The notes under the pieces were generated by a model. It was not told the DNA's origin. It saw nothing but the letters and a program-made list of their open reading frames with translations, and made no database searches. Made by a program: the position numbers and the translations under genes. Source: Azotimanducus sp965220185 (lineage in GTDB: Bacteria > Pseudomonadota > Gammaproteobacteria > Pseudomonadales > Azotimanducaceae). Taken from it: a DNA stretch of 64,000 bases. Location: contig OZ244807.1 of NCBI GenBank assembly GCA_965220185.1, positions 1,550,001 through 1,614,000 of the forward strand, given 5' to 3'. Of the stretch, positions 6,933 to 15,402 are shown piece after piece (position 1 is the stretch's first letter; each line of letters begins with the position of its first letter).

Positions 6933-8180
6933 CAACATGGAATACGTGCATCGCACAACCCGTTACCGCCTGCTTCCGCGCACCCGCGCGAAGCATCAAC
7001 TGTTGTGGCAAGTGACCGGCGCATGTGTCTATGTGTGGAATCAGATGCTCGAACGGAACGAAGAGGAATATGCGTGGCATGAACGAATTCCGTGGGTGCT
7101 TCCGAAGCCATCAACCCGGTTTGAATCAACCGCAAAGGCCTTCACACAGCTTCGAGCGAAGACAGACTGGTTGCAGGCACTGCCGTTCGGCGCTGTTCGG
7201 CATGCGCTCAAGGACCAAGCCCTCGCGTGGGAGCGGTACTTCAAGCACCAAGCTGGTCGTCCGAAGTACAAGTCAAAGTATCGAACACGGACGGTGACGT
7301 TTCCCGAACCAGGTCATTTCAAACTTGCCGGGAAGCACATCCGATTGCAGAAACTTGGCTGGTTCCGTCTCGCCCGACGTGGGAACGACCCGCATCGTCA
7401 CTATGAAGCACGGGCAGTGACCATCAAGCGTGAGTGCGGACGATGGTATGCGACGGTGCGGTATCGAGTCCCTGCGTGCGAAGTTGAACGTATCGACGAT
7501 GGTCACGCTGTCGGTGTTGACATGAATGTTGGGCAAGTCGCGACAAGCGACGGCGAGATCATCCGTCTTGACGATGCGCGTCTTGAACGACTTGAGTGTC
7601 GCAAGCGTCGGTACCAGCGTCGCATGGAACGACAAGTGATCAAATCAAAGCGAAGAGAAGTGACAAAGCAGCGTCTGTCGAAGGTGTGCCGGAACATTCG
7701 CTGCTGCCGAGACAACTGGCAGCATCATGCGTCAAAACAGATCGCCGAGAAAGCCGGTACTGTGGTTGTCGAGAAGCTTAACACCAAAGGCATGACGGCT
7801 TCGGCGAACGGGACAACAGAGAATCCCGGCAAGCATGTGGCCCAGAAGAAGGGGCTGAACAAAGCCATCCTCAACACCGGATGGGGCGGCTTGAAACAGA
7901 AGCTATCGTACAAGGCGGCAACCCTACTTGAAGTGAACCCTCAATACACGTCCCAGACGTGTTCACGATGCGGGTTCACCGACAAAGCAAACAGACCCAC
8001 CCAAGCGAAGTTCAAGTGCTTGGCATGTGGGCGCACCGACAACGCAGACATCAATGCCGCGTTGAATATTCTGGCCTCCGGGATTGGGGCGACTGGACGT
8101 GGAGGCGGCGACGTTGGTCGGCCTGTGAAGCGTCAACGAGTGGGCAGGATCGGCGTTGCGGATTTTGCTACATAATTCCC
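6847..8180 (+). mobile_element. IS1595-type TIR element carrying tnpB, with 8-bp target duplication
   Basis: A 1334-bp element bounded by 49-bp terminal inverted repeats (6847-6895 and 8132-8180) with one mismatch, starting GGGAATTATGTAGCAAAATC. It is flanked by a perfect 8-bp direct repeat TAATGAAA (6839-6846, 8181-8188). An 8-bp duplication is typical of the IS1595 family. The element at 30563-31913 shares the first 25 bases of the repeat and contains IS1595-type transposase remnants. The only gene inside is tnpB; no DDE or Y1 transposase is present, so it must be moved in trans. It is inserted in infC. Confidence 0.88.
6937..8175 (+). CDS. tnpB: TnpB RNA-guided nuclease family protein (IS200/IS605 OrfB type)
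   Basis: A 412-residue TnpB with an intact RuvC-like fold: Asp in AVGVDMNVGQ, Glu in VVVEKLNTKGM, and Asp in TDNADINAALNI. A four-cysteine zinc finger (CSRCGF ... CLACG) lies between the last two. The N-terminal OrfB helix-turn-helix region is present. TnpB proteins cut DNA guided by an RNA transcribed from their own 3' end. The ATG is four bases after the element-created stop of infC, so translation may be coupled to infC. Residues 399-412 and the stop are encoded by the right terminal inverted repeat. No tnpA is adjacent. Confidence 0.93.
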   Translation: MEYVHRTTRYRLLPRTRAKHQLLWQVTGACVYVWNQMLERNEEEYAWHERIPWVLPKPSTRFESTAKAFTQLRAKTDWLQALPFGAVRHALKDQALAWERYFKHQAGRPKYKSKYRTRTVTFPEPGHFKLAGKHIRLQKLGWFRLARRGNDPHRHYEARAVTIKRECGRWYATVRYRVPACEVERIDDGHAVGVDMNVGQVATSDGEIIRLDDARLERLECRKRRYQRRMERQVIKSKRREVTKQRLSKVCRNIRCCRDNWQHHASKQIAEKAGTVVVEKLNTKGMTASANGTTENPGKHVAQKKGLNKAILNTGWGGLKQKLSYKAATLLEVNPQYTSQTCSRCGFTDKANRPTQAKFKCLACGRTDNADINAALNILASGIGATGRGGGDVGRPVKRQRVGRIGVADFAT

Positions 8181-8181
8181 T

Positions 8182-8247
8182 AATGAAAGCGGTGGGCAAA
8201 GCACCGACGTATCCGAAGGTGCGCCGGTTGAAGAATCCGCAGCATAG
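8182..8247 (+). pseudogene. infC: Stranded 3' end of infC
   Basis: Joined to infC across the target duplication, this segment reads NESGGQSTDVSEGAPVEESAA-stop, the original acidic C-terminal tail of IF-3. It is now cut off by the tnpB element. It directly precedes the leader of rpmI. Confidence 0.8.
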
Positions 8248-8398
8248 TTCAATCAGGCAGGACCTTCTCGAATGAGATGGAGCGCTCGCGCATCGTCTAT
8301 TTCGATGCAGGAGAACGCGGCAAAGAATAGAGAACATTGCTAAAATGCGGCGTTTACCTCAAGCATAGCCCCTGCCTAGGGATCACCAAGGACACAGC

Positions 8399-8599
8399 AT
8401 GCCACGTCAAAAGACACACAGCGGCGCCGCCAAGCGGTTTCGCCGAACGAGCAGCGGATTTAAGCACCGCGGGGCACATCGCAATCACAACCTTACAAAG
8501 CGCAGCACACGCCAGAAGCGTCAGTGCCGCAGCCTGAAACCGCTTGCTTCAGGCGACGAAGTCCTCGTGCGCAAGCTGCTGCCGACGAAGGCACGCTAA
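8399..8599 (+). CDS. rpmI: 50S ribosomal protein L35
   Basis: A 66-residue, strongly basic bL35 (MPRQKTHSGAAKRFRRTSSG ... LVRKLLPTKAR), the usual length. AAGGACACAGC before the ATG is the ribosome site. It lies between infC and rplT as in other bacteria. The upstream element could uncouple it from the infC transcript; TAAAAT near 8340 might serve as a new -10, but no convincing -35 precedes it. Confidence 0.95.
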   Translation: MPRQKTHSGAAKRFRRTSSGFKHRGAHRNHNLTKRSTRQKRQCRSLKPLASGDEVLVRKLLPTKAR

Positions 8600-8638
8600 G
8601 CCGGCACAAGACCAGAGAAACAAGAGAGACGCATCGTC

Positions 8639-8998
8639 ATGCCAAGAGTGAAACGCGGTGTCACACGACACAAGCGACATAAGCGCATCCTTGACCAGGC
8701 CAAGGGCTACCGCGGCGCTCGCAGCCGCAGTTTTCGTGTCGCCAAGCAGGCGGTCATCAAGGCTGGTCAGTACGCCTATCGCGACCGTCGCCAAAAGAAG
8801 CGTCAGTTCCGAGCATTGTGGATTACGCGCATTAACGCCGCCGCACGTCAGCAGGGTCTTTCATACAGTCAATTCATGCACGGCCTGATGCGTGCAGAAG
8901 TGGCTCTCGACCGGAAAATCCTCGCTGAACTCGCGGTTCACGAGCAGGAGGCGTTCGCTGAATTAGCGGCCAAAGCCAAGGCTGCCTTGGCTGCATAG
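8639..8998 (+). CDS. rplT: 50S ribosomal protein L20
   Basis: A 119-residue bL20, an early assembly protein that binds 23S rRNA. The N-terminal basic extension (MPRVKRGVTRHKRHKRILDQ) and the globular domain (FRALWITRINAAARQQGLSYS) are typical. L20 often represses rpmI-rplT translation through its leader mRNA; I could not identify the operator structure here. pheS follows 52 bases downstream. Confidence 0.97.
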   Translation: MPRVKRGVTRHKRHKRILDQAKGYRGARSRSFRVAKQAVIKAGQYAYRDRRQKKRQFRALWITRINAAARQQGLSYSQFMHGLMRAEVALDRKILAELAVHEQEAFAELAAKAKAALAA

Positions 8999-9050
8999 TG
9001 TTCGCAGGCGCTGAGCACGGCCCGGTCGAGCAAGGCGCGAGTCGGCGCGC

Positions 9051-10088
9051 ATGACGATGGCTGTTTCCGACATCGAGCGGGTTGCGCTCGGCGAAATCAA
9101 TGGCGTTGACACGAGATCGAATCTACAACTCGTTCGTGCAAAATACCTCGGGCGAAAAGGTTCGCTCACGCAGTTGCGGCGTGCTTTGAAGTCGCTGCCA
9201 GCGGAGGCGCGCGCGGTGCAAGGGCGTGAGATCAACGCCTGCGCCACCAAGCTTTCGGAAGCCATTGAAGCGCGCATGGCGGCGCTCGTGCAAAGCGCCA
9301 TTGATGAAGATCTGCGACGCGAAGCGCTTGACGTTTCCTTGCCCGGTCGCCGTCAATCGCATGGTGGTTTGCATCCCTTGACTCGGGTTCTGCACCGTAT
9401 TGAGGACATATTTGTTGGTGCAGGATTCGATGTCGTGGAAGGCCCTGAGATCGAGACCGACTATTACAACTTTACGGCATTGAATATCCCGCTTGACCAC
9501 CCGGCGCGCGCTATGCATGACACCTTCTATCTTGACGATGCTGGCAATGCGGAACTCGTACTGCGCACGCATACCTCCCCAGCGCAGGTTCGTACCATGG
9601 AATCCCGCGAGCCTCCGCTTCGCATTATCAGTCCGGGCCGGGTTTACCGCCGGGACTCGGACATCACCCACAGTCCTATGTTCCATCAAGTCGAGGGCTT
9701 GGCCATTGACCGCAACCTCGGCCTCGCGCATCTCAAGGGTGTTGTCAGCGACTTTCTCAATCGATTCTTTGAAATGACCTTGGCGGTACGATTCCGGCCG
9801 TCCTACTTTCCGTTTACCGAACCTTCGGCAGAAGTCGATGTGCAGTGTGTGCATTGCGGCGGCGCGGGTTGCCGATCGTGCAATTACACCGGCTGGCTCG
9901 AGGTCATGGGGTGCGGCGTCGTCAACCCGCGGGTGCTCACGATGAGCGGGGTAGACCCGGAGGCGTGGTCAGGCTATGCCTTCGGCTTTGGCGTTGACCG
10001 CTTGGCGATGCTTTACTTTGGCGTTGCTGATCTGCGGCAGTTCTATGCCAACGATCTCGACTTTCTGGCGCAATTCGACAGGCTGTAG
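9051..10088 (+). CDS. pheS: Phenylalanyl-tRNA synthetase alpha subunit
   Basis: A 345-residue class II aminoacyl-tRNA synthetase subunit. The N-terminal coiled coil binds tRNA. The catalytic core shows motif 2 (RIISPGRVYRRDSDITHSPMFH), the Phe-pocket region (FRPSYFPFTEPSAEVDV) and motif 3 (GYAFGFGVDRLAML). An insertion with CVHCGGAGCRSCNYTGW suggests a zinc-knuckle-like loop, seen in some relatives. It acts as an alpha2-beta2 enzyme with the pheT product, whose gene starts two bases after this stop. Confidence 0.97.
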   Translation: MTMAVSDIERVALGEINGVDTRSNLQLVRAKYLGRKGSLTQLRRALKSLPAEARAVQGREINACATKLSEAIEARMAALVQSAIDEDLRREALDVSLPGRRQSHGGLHPLTRVLHRIEDIFVGAGFDVVEGPEIETDYYNFTALNIPLDHPARAMHDTFYLDDAGNAELVLRTHTSPAQVRTMESREPPLRIISPGRVYRRDSDITHSPMFHQVEGLAIDRNLGLAHLKGVVSDFLNRFFEMTLAVRFRPSYFPFTEPSAEVDVQCVHCGGAGCRSCNYTGWLEVMGCGVVNPRVLTMSGVDPEAWSGYAFGFGVDRLAMLYFGVADLRQFYANDLDFLAQFDRL

Positions 10089-10090
10089 CC

Positions 10091-12478
10091 ATGAGATTCA
10101 GTGAACAATGGCTGCGCGGCTTTCTTGAGCCCGAGCCCGATTTGGAAACCGAGCAGCTAGCCGACCGCCTGACCATGCTTGGCCTTGAGGTCGATTCGGT
10201 CGAGTCCGCGGGAGAGTTGCACGAGCGGGTTATCGCGGCGGAAGTCAAGGCGATTGCACCGCTTCATGAAGGCGGGCCTGCGAAGGCTTGTAAGGTGTCC
10301 GTGGGCAAGGCTCTTCCAGAAGTGGATGTGGTCTGCGCCGCCCCGAACCTGAAGAACGGCATGAAGGTTGCGTTCGCACAGGTCGGTGCCGAGATTGTTG
10401 CCGGTCGTATTGAGGCGCGTGAGTTTCCGGGCGTAGTCTCGCAGGGCATGCTTGTCAGCGAAGCCGAGATTGGTCTTGGTGACGAGGCTGGCGAGCTCGT
10501 GGAGCTTGATGCGTCCTGCGAGGCTGGCGCACCTGTTCGCGAAATTCTCCATCTCGATGATGCGTGCATTAGTCTTGATCTGACGCCAGATCGCGGTGAT
10601 TGCCTCGGTGTGCTTGGCATCGCCCGCGACCTTGCGGCGTCGCTTGGCCTGACGCTCAAACTGCCTGTGGCCGAGGTGCCGAATGAATCGATCAAGACGC
10701 GAGTACCCGTGCAACTTGAGGCTGCGGATGCGTGTGCGCGGTTTCTGTCGTCAGTCTGCGCGGAACTTGATCCGCAGGTGAAGTCTCCCATGTGGCTGCG
10801 CGAGCGACTGCGGCGTTCGGGACTGCGCAGTATTCATCCGGCGGTGGACATTACCAACTATGTGATGCTTGAGCTTGGCCGGCCCCTGCATGCGTTCGAT
10901 CTTGCCAAGATAGAGCGCGATCTGGTCGTTCGCTATGGACGGAGCGGGGAACAGCTTGATCTGATCGATGGCAGGAAAGTCGCGCTTGACGCTGATATGC
11001 TCGCAGTGTGCGACTCGCGCAAACCGCTCTCGCTCGCGGGCATCATGGGCGGCGCTGCGTTTGGTGTCACTGCGAATACGCGCGATGTGGTAATTGAATG
11101 TGCGTGGTTCAACCCGCGTATGCTCGGCCGCACGGCACGCCGCTTGAACATGCAAACGGATTCATCGATGCGCTTTGAACGCGGTGTAGACCCAGCATCA
11201 ATGGCGTTTGGAATGGACCGTGCCCGCCAGCTTATCAGTGAGTTGTGTGGTGCGCGTCTCGGCCCAGTGACAGAAGCCATGTCAGCGCAGCACCTGCCGC
11301 AAAGCGTCTCGCATCGACTGCGAGCATCGCAGGTAAAAAGGCTGATTGGTCAAGAGATTGAACACTCTTTCATCGAACAGGGCCTGACTCGTCTTGGGTT
11401 TGGGTTGTCCGAGTCGAGCGATGCGAGCTGGCAGGTTCAGGTGCCTTCGCACCGCTTCGATATCGAAGGCGAAGCCGATTTGGTTGAAGAGGTTGCCCGC
11501 CTGCATGGGTTTGAACAGATTCCGGACGCGCCTTGCGATGGGATGCGCAGTCCTCCCAAGCGTTCGACGAGCACGCGTGCGCTTCGCGAGTTCGTCGCTT
11601 CGCTCGGTTATCGAGAAGTGATCAGCTACAGCTTCCTGCCGCAGGACAGCGTGGCAATGATCGATACCTTCGAGGCGCACCTGAAACTGCAAAACCCCAT
11701 GTCAAGCGATCAGGCCGTCATGCGGCGAAGCTTGGCGCCAGGGCTTCTGCGCACCCTCGTGAGCAATCTGACGCGACAGCACACGCGTGTTCGCCTGTTT
11801 GAGTTCGGCAGGGTGTTCTTGGCGGGCGATGCGGAAATTGCGGCGCAGCCAATGCGGCTCGCCGGATTGCATTGTGGCAGCCAATGGCCGGAATCCTGGG
11901 GGCAGGATGCGCGCGACGTGGATTTCTTTGATGTCAAAGGAGATGTTGAGCAATTGCTTGCGTTCAATGGTTGGGAGACACACGCTGCCGAGTGGCAGCC
12001 GCGCAGCGACCGGCTGTGCCATCCGGGCAGAGGCGCATCAATTGTTTTGAATGGAGAGCACGCGGGACTCGTCACCGAGTTGCACCCTGATCTTTTGCGC
12101 GCGCTTGAGATCGACAGGCCAGTGTGTTTCTTTGAACTCGCTGTTGATGTGCTGGCCAGCAGGCCGGTCGCGAAGTTTGAGGAGCCTTCGAAATTCCCAC
12201 AGGTACGCCGCGACCTCGCAGTACTCGTCAGTCGCGACCTGCCGGTCTCCAAGCTGCTTGCCGTCGCCCGCACAGCGAGCGACGAACTCTTGCGCGAGGC
12301 GGAAGTGTTTGACGTCTACCAAGGTGAAGGCATTGATGCGCATGACAAAAGTGTTGCAATTCGATTAACATTCGAAAGTTCTGGCCGAACCTTGCGGGAT
12401 GATGAAGTTTCAATGCGAATCGAGCAGATATTGGCGGCACTCAAGCAGGCATGCAGCGGTCGCCTGCGCGGTTCTTAA
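10091..12478 (+). CDS. pheT: Phenylalanyl-tRNA synthetase beta subunit
   Basis: A 795-residue beta subunit of normal length. The order of domains is an OB-fold tRNA-binding domain (about 40-150), the B3/4 editing domain (about 215-390, IHPAVDITNYVMLELGRPLH), B5, a catalytic-like core (LREFVASLGYREVISYSF), and the C-terminal ferredoxin-fold anticodon-binding domain (SKFPQVRRDLAVLVSRDLPV). It edits Tyr-tRNA(Phe) and positions the tRNA anticodon. It lies two bases after pheS, so it is probably coupled to it. Confidence 0.97.
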   Translation: MRFSEQWLRGFLEPEPDLETEQLADRLTMLGLEVDSVESAGELHERVIAAEVKAIAPLHEGGPAKACKVSVGKALPEVDVVCAAPNLKNGMKVAFAQVGAEIVAGRIEAREFPGVVSQGMLVSEAEIGLGDEAGELVELDASCEAGAPVREILHLDDACISLDLTPDRGDCLGVLGIARDLAASLGLTLKLPVAEVPNESIKTRVPVQLEAADACARFLSSVCAELDPQVKSPMWLRERLRRSGLRSIHPAVDITNYVMLELGRPLHAFDLAKIERDLVVRYGRSGEQLDLIDGRKVALDADMLAVCDSRKPLSLAGIMGGAAFGVTANTRDVVIECAWFNPRMLGRTARRLNMQTDSSMRFERGVDPASMAFGMDRARQLISELCGARLGPVTEAMSAQHLPQSVSHRLRASQVKRLIGQEIEHSFIEQGLTRLGFGLSESSDASWQVQVPSHRFDIEGEADLVEEVARLHGFEQIPDAPCDGMRSPPKRSTSTRALREFVASLGYREVISYSFLPQDSVAMIDTFEAHLKLQNPMSSDQAVMRRSLAPGLLRTLVSNLTRQHTRVRLFEFGRVFLAGDAEIAAQPMRLAGLHCGSQWPESWGQDARDVDFFDVKGDVEQLLAFNGWETHAAEWQPRSDRLCHPGRGASIVLNGEHAGLVTELHPDLLRALEIDRPVCFFELAVDVLASRPVAKFEEPSKFPQVRRDLAVLVSRDLPVSKLLAVARTASDELLREAEVFDVYQGEGIDAHDKSVAIRLTFESSGRTLRDDEVSMRIEQILAALKQACSGRLRGS

Positions 12479-12495
12479 CGCTTGGACATGACACA

Positions 12496-12819
12496 GTGAA
12501 CGATAGCGTGGACGAAGACACAACACTCACGAAAGCAGAAATGGTCAGTCGCTTGCATGCGGATCTCGGATTCAGCAAGCTTGAAGCGAGAAACCTTACT
12601 GAAAGCTTCTTTGAAGAGATCGGGAAGACGCTTGAGGGCGGCGAGGAAGTGAAGATCTCCGGATTCGGCAACTTTGTGTTGTGGAGCAAGCGTGCGCGTC
12701 TTGGCCGCAATCCCAAGACCGGCGTGCCAACAACCATCTCCGCGCGTCAAGTGGTCACTTTCAAGCCTGGCAAGAAGCTCAGAAACCGCGTTCGTCGGGG
12801 GCACAGCAGTGCTCGATGA
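12496..12819 (+). CDS. ihfA: Integration host factor alpha subunit
   Basis: A DNA-bending protein of the HU/IHF family that pairs with IhfB. The conserved core is LTKAEMVSRLHADLGFSK, EEVKISGFGNFVLWSKRAR and RNPKTGVPTTISARQVVTFK; the Pro of RNPKTG intercalates in DNA. The frame is open back to 12451 inside pheT. GTG 12496, 17 bases after the pheT stop, gives a length close to other IhfA proteins; GTG 12508 is also possible. It follows pheT directly, as in most gammaproteobacteria. Confidence 0.93.
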   Translation: MNDSVDEDTTLTKAEMVSRLHADLGFSKLEARNLTESFFEEIGKTLEGGEEVKISGFGNFVLWSKRARLGRNPKTGVPTTISARQVVTFKPGKKLRNRVRRGHSSAR

Positions 12820-12872
12820 CGACTGCTGCGCCCATGCGTGTCGCCGAGGCAACTGATCGGTAGAATCAAGCG

Positions 12873-13280
12873 GTGTCTGGTACCAACGCAATCGTTGCAG
12901 ACTCGCCGAATGCGAAGAGCGAGCTTCCCGCCATTCCCGAAAAGCTATATTTCACCATCGGAGAAGTGAGCAAGCTGTGCGACGTACCTGCGCATGTGCT
13001 GAGATATTGGGAGCGCAAAGTGCCCGGGCTGTCGCAAGTTTCAAGGCGCAACAATCGTCGCTATTATCGACGTGAGGATGTTGTCAAGGCGCGGCGAATT
13101 CGAGCGCTCATCTACGGACGCGGCATGACTATTCAAGGCGCGGTTCAAGCCCTTGATGCGCCCGATACCATGCGAGATGCGCGCGATACCATGCGAGATG
13201 CGCGCGAGGTGTGCGAGTCGCTCAAGGAAGTGTCGCAGCTATTGTCAAAAGGGTTGGGTTCGCGCACGAACAGCAGGTAG
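12873..13280 (+). CDS. MerR-family transcriptional regulator (downstream of ihfA)
   Basis: A 135-residue MerR-like protein starting at GTG. The winged HTH is LYFTIGEVSKLCDVPAHVLR followed by YWERKVPGLSQVSRRNNRRYY. It lacks a metal-binding cysteine cluster. This conserved single-domain regulator commonly sits after ihfA in gammaproteobacteria; its regulon is poorly known. A perfect 21-bp tandem duplication near 13160-13207 encodes DTMRDARDTMRDAR in the linker helix. Confidence 0.88.
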   Translation: MSGTNAIVADSPNAKSELPAIPEKLYFTIGEVSKLCDVPAHVLRYWERKVPGLSQVSRRNNRRYYRREDVVKARRIRALIYGRGMTIQGAVQALDAPDTMRDARDTMRDAREVCESLKEVSQLLSKGLGSRTNSR

Positions 13281-13293
13281 AATACATTCCAAT

Positions 13294-13370
13294 CGGGACG
13301 TAGCGCAGTCTGGTAGCGCACCACACTGGGGGTGTGGTGGTCGCAGGTTCAAATCCTGTCGTCCCGACCA
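13294..13370 (+). tRNA. tRNA-Pro (GGG anticodon)
   Basis: A 77-nt cloverleaf with encoded CCA. The acceptor CGGGACG pairs with CGTCCCG. The anticodon stem CCACA/TGTGG encloses CTGGGGG, giving anticodon GGG. The T arm GCAGGTTCAAATCCTGT is standard. The uvrC ATG lies only three bases after the CCA. Confidence 0.96.
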
Positions 13371-13373
13371 AAC

Positions 13374-15233
13374 ATGATGAGTGCTCCATCAGTGAGTCAA
13401 AGCCAAGCCTTCGAATCAGATTCGTTCCTGCGCAATGTCAGCACCAGACCGGGTGTGTACAAGATGCTCGACGGCAATGGCGATGTGCTTTATGTCGGCA
13501 AGGCGCGCAATCTGAAGAAGCGTGTATCGAGCTACTTCTCCAAAACTCGGCTGCCAGGCCGCACCCGCGCTATGGTGCGGCGGATACGTGACATTGAAGT
13601 CACGGTCACCATGAGCGAGACCGAAGCGCTGCTCTTGGAGCAGTCGCTCATCAAGCGCCTCGAGCCGCCCTACAACGTGATTTTCCGCGACAACAAGACC
13701 TATCCTTTCATCCAGTTGTCCGATCACCCCGAGTTTCCGCGTCTGAGCTTCTATCGAGGCTCTAGAAAAGCGCCCGGGCAGTTTTTCGGGCCCTTCCCGA
13801 GTGCGCGCGCCGCACGCCAGAGCCTCAACATCCTGCAGCGATTATTTACGCTCCGCACGTGCGAAGACAGCTTCTTCGAGCACCGCACGCGCCCCTGCCT
13901 TGAGCACCAGATCAAGCGCTGCAGTGCGCCGTGCGTCGGCAAGATCGATGCGAAGTCCTATGCTGAAGACACGGTGCAGGCGGTCATGTTCCTTGAAGGT
14001 CGCAATCGCGCCGTGCTTGATGAATTCACGGATGCCATGCACCAGGCCTCGGAAGGTCTTGACTATGAAACAGCGGCGCGCAAGCGCGATCAAATCGTCG
14101 CGCTCCAGCAGATTCAGGAGCAACAGGGGATATACACGAGTGATGGCGACCTCGATGTGCTCGCGGCGCGTGCCGATCATGGCATTGCCTGTGTACACGG
14201 CATTTTCGTTCGTGGTGGCCTGCTGATGGGCCAGAAAACCTGGTTTCCGCGCGATGCGTTGGATCAGACGAATGAACACATGCTGGAGAGCTTCGTCGCG
14301 CAGTATTACCTCGGCGGTGCCGGCATGGATATCCCGCAGCTCATTCTCACTGAACATCACCTTGAAATTGGCGACTTACTCGCCGATGTGCTGAGCGATC
14401 AGGCGAACAAGAAAGTTCGATTTGCCAATCGTGTGCGTGGACACCGGCGACGCTGGCTTGAGCAGGTGGCCGAGAACGCCGAAGCGCAGCTCAAGCAGCG
14501 TCTGTCACGCAAGCAGACTCTTGTGGAGCGCATTATGGCGCTGCAAGACGTGCTTGAACTCGAAACATTGCCAGATCGGCTTGAATGCTTCGATATCAGC
14601 CACACTTCGGGCGAGGCGACTGTGGCAAGCTGCGTCGTGTTTGATGTCAACGGCCCGAAGAAGTCGGACTACCGGCGTTTCAATATCGAAGGGGTGAAGG
14701 AAGGCGACGACTATGGAGCGTTGCGTCAAGCCTTGACGCGACGCTTCGCGAAGGTCGCGCGCGGGGAAGGGCATGTGCCTAGCGTGCTGGTCATTGACGG
14801 CGGCGCGAGTCAAGTGGATGTTGCTGTGCAAGTGCTCGGGGGATACGGCCTTGCTTGCCGTGAAGGCGGGCTCGTGATCATCGGCATCTCCAAAGGACCG
14901 GGCCGCAAAGCCGGACTTGAATCCTTCACGTTGGGGGATGGTCAAGCGCTGCATCTTGACCCGCATAATCCAGCGATGCACCTGTTGCAGCACATTCGCG
15001 ACGAAGCCCACAGGTTCGCGCTCGGCGGGCATCGGCAGCGTCGGCAGAAGGTGCGCCGCGAGTCGGCCTTGGATATGATTGACGGCGTGGGCAGCACGCG
15101 CAAACGTAGACTCTTGCAGCATTTTGGTAGCCTCGCATCGCTCAAAGGCGCGAGCAGTGAAGAAATCGCCAAAGTGCAGGGCATTAGTCGGTCGCTTGCG
15201 GCGCACATCCGAGAACAACTGGAATCTGCCTAG
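13374..15233 (+). CDS. uvrC: Excinuclease ABC subunit C
   Basis: A 619-residue nuclease that makes both incisions in UvrABC nucleotide excision repair. It has an N-terminal GIY-YIG domain (RPGVYKMLDGNGDVLYVGKA), a UVR motif that contacts UvrB (YETAARKRDQIVALQQIQ), the RNase H-like C-terminal nuclease (LECFDISHTSGEATVASC) and a final helix-hairpin-helix pair (IDGVGSTRKRRLL). The frame is open upstream through the tRNA, so ATG 13374 just after the tRNA is the sensible start. Its TAG stop lies inside the left CTAG of a small repeat element. Confidence 0.96.
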   Translation: MMSAPSVSQSQAFESDSFLRNVSTRPGVYKMLDGNGDVLYVGKARNLKKRVSSYFSKTRLPGRTRAMVRRIRDIEVTVTMSETEALLLEQSLIKRLEPPYNVIFRDNKTYPFIQLSDHPEFPRLSFYRGSRKAPGQFFGPFPSARAARQSLNILQRLFTLRTCEDSFFEHRTRPCLEHQIKRCSAPCVGKIDAKSYAEDTVQAVMFLEGRNRAVLDEFTDAMHQASEGLDYETAARKRDQIVALQQIQEQQGIYTSDGDLDVLAARADHGIACVHGIFVRGGLLMGQKTWFPRDALDQTNEHMLESFVAQYYLGGAGMDIPQLILTEHHLEIGDLLADVLSDQANKKVRFANRVRGHRRRWLEQVAENAEAQLKQRLSRKQTLVERIMALQDVLELETLPDRLECFDISHTSGEATVASCVVFDVNGPKKSDYRRFNIEGVKEGDDYGALRQALTRRFAKVARGEGHVPSVLVIDGGASQVDVAVQVLGGYGLACREGGLVIIGISKGPGRKAGLESFTLGDGQALHLDPHNPAMHLLQHIRDEAHRFALGGHRQRRQKVRRESALDMIDGVGSTRKRRLLQHFGSLASLKGASSEEIAKVQGISRSLAAHIREQLESA

Positions 15234-15392
15234 TGTCCTGTCCTGTTAATTCGTGGAATTATTCTTGGCCATTTCGCTCCTTGGCTACGTTGCAGCCCTT
15301 GGCAATATGCCCGATATTCCCTGCGCGACGCGCCTTGCACGGAAACTGCCCGCAGCCACTGATACCTCTTTTTTGGTTTGACGGAGCACTAG
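15230..15392. repeat. CTAG-flanked MITE-like element (copy 2)
   Basis: A 163-bp segment bounded by CTAG at 15230-15233 and 15389-15392. The left end begins CTAGTGTCCTGT as in the other copies; the right end, reversed, reads CTAGTGCTCCGTC, an imperfect match. It includes the dispersed core repeat at 15289-15325. It fills the uvrC-pgsA gap and its left CTAG contains the uvrC stop. It has no coding capacity. Confidence 0.6.
15289..15325 (+). repeat. Dispersed core repeat (copy A)
   Basis: Contains TTGGCAATATGCCCGATATT inside the CTAG-flanked element between uvrC and pgsA. Matches 20508-20544 over nearly its whole length. Confidence 0.7.
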
Positions 15393-15402
15393 CCAAGCCG
15401 CA

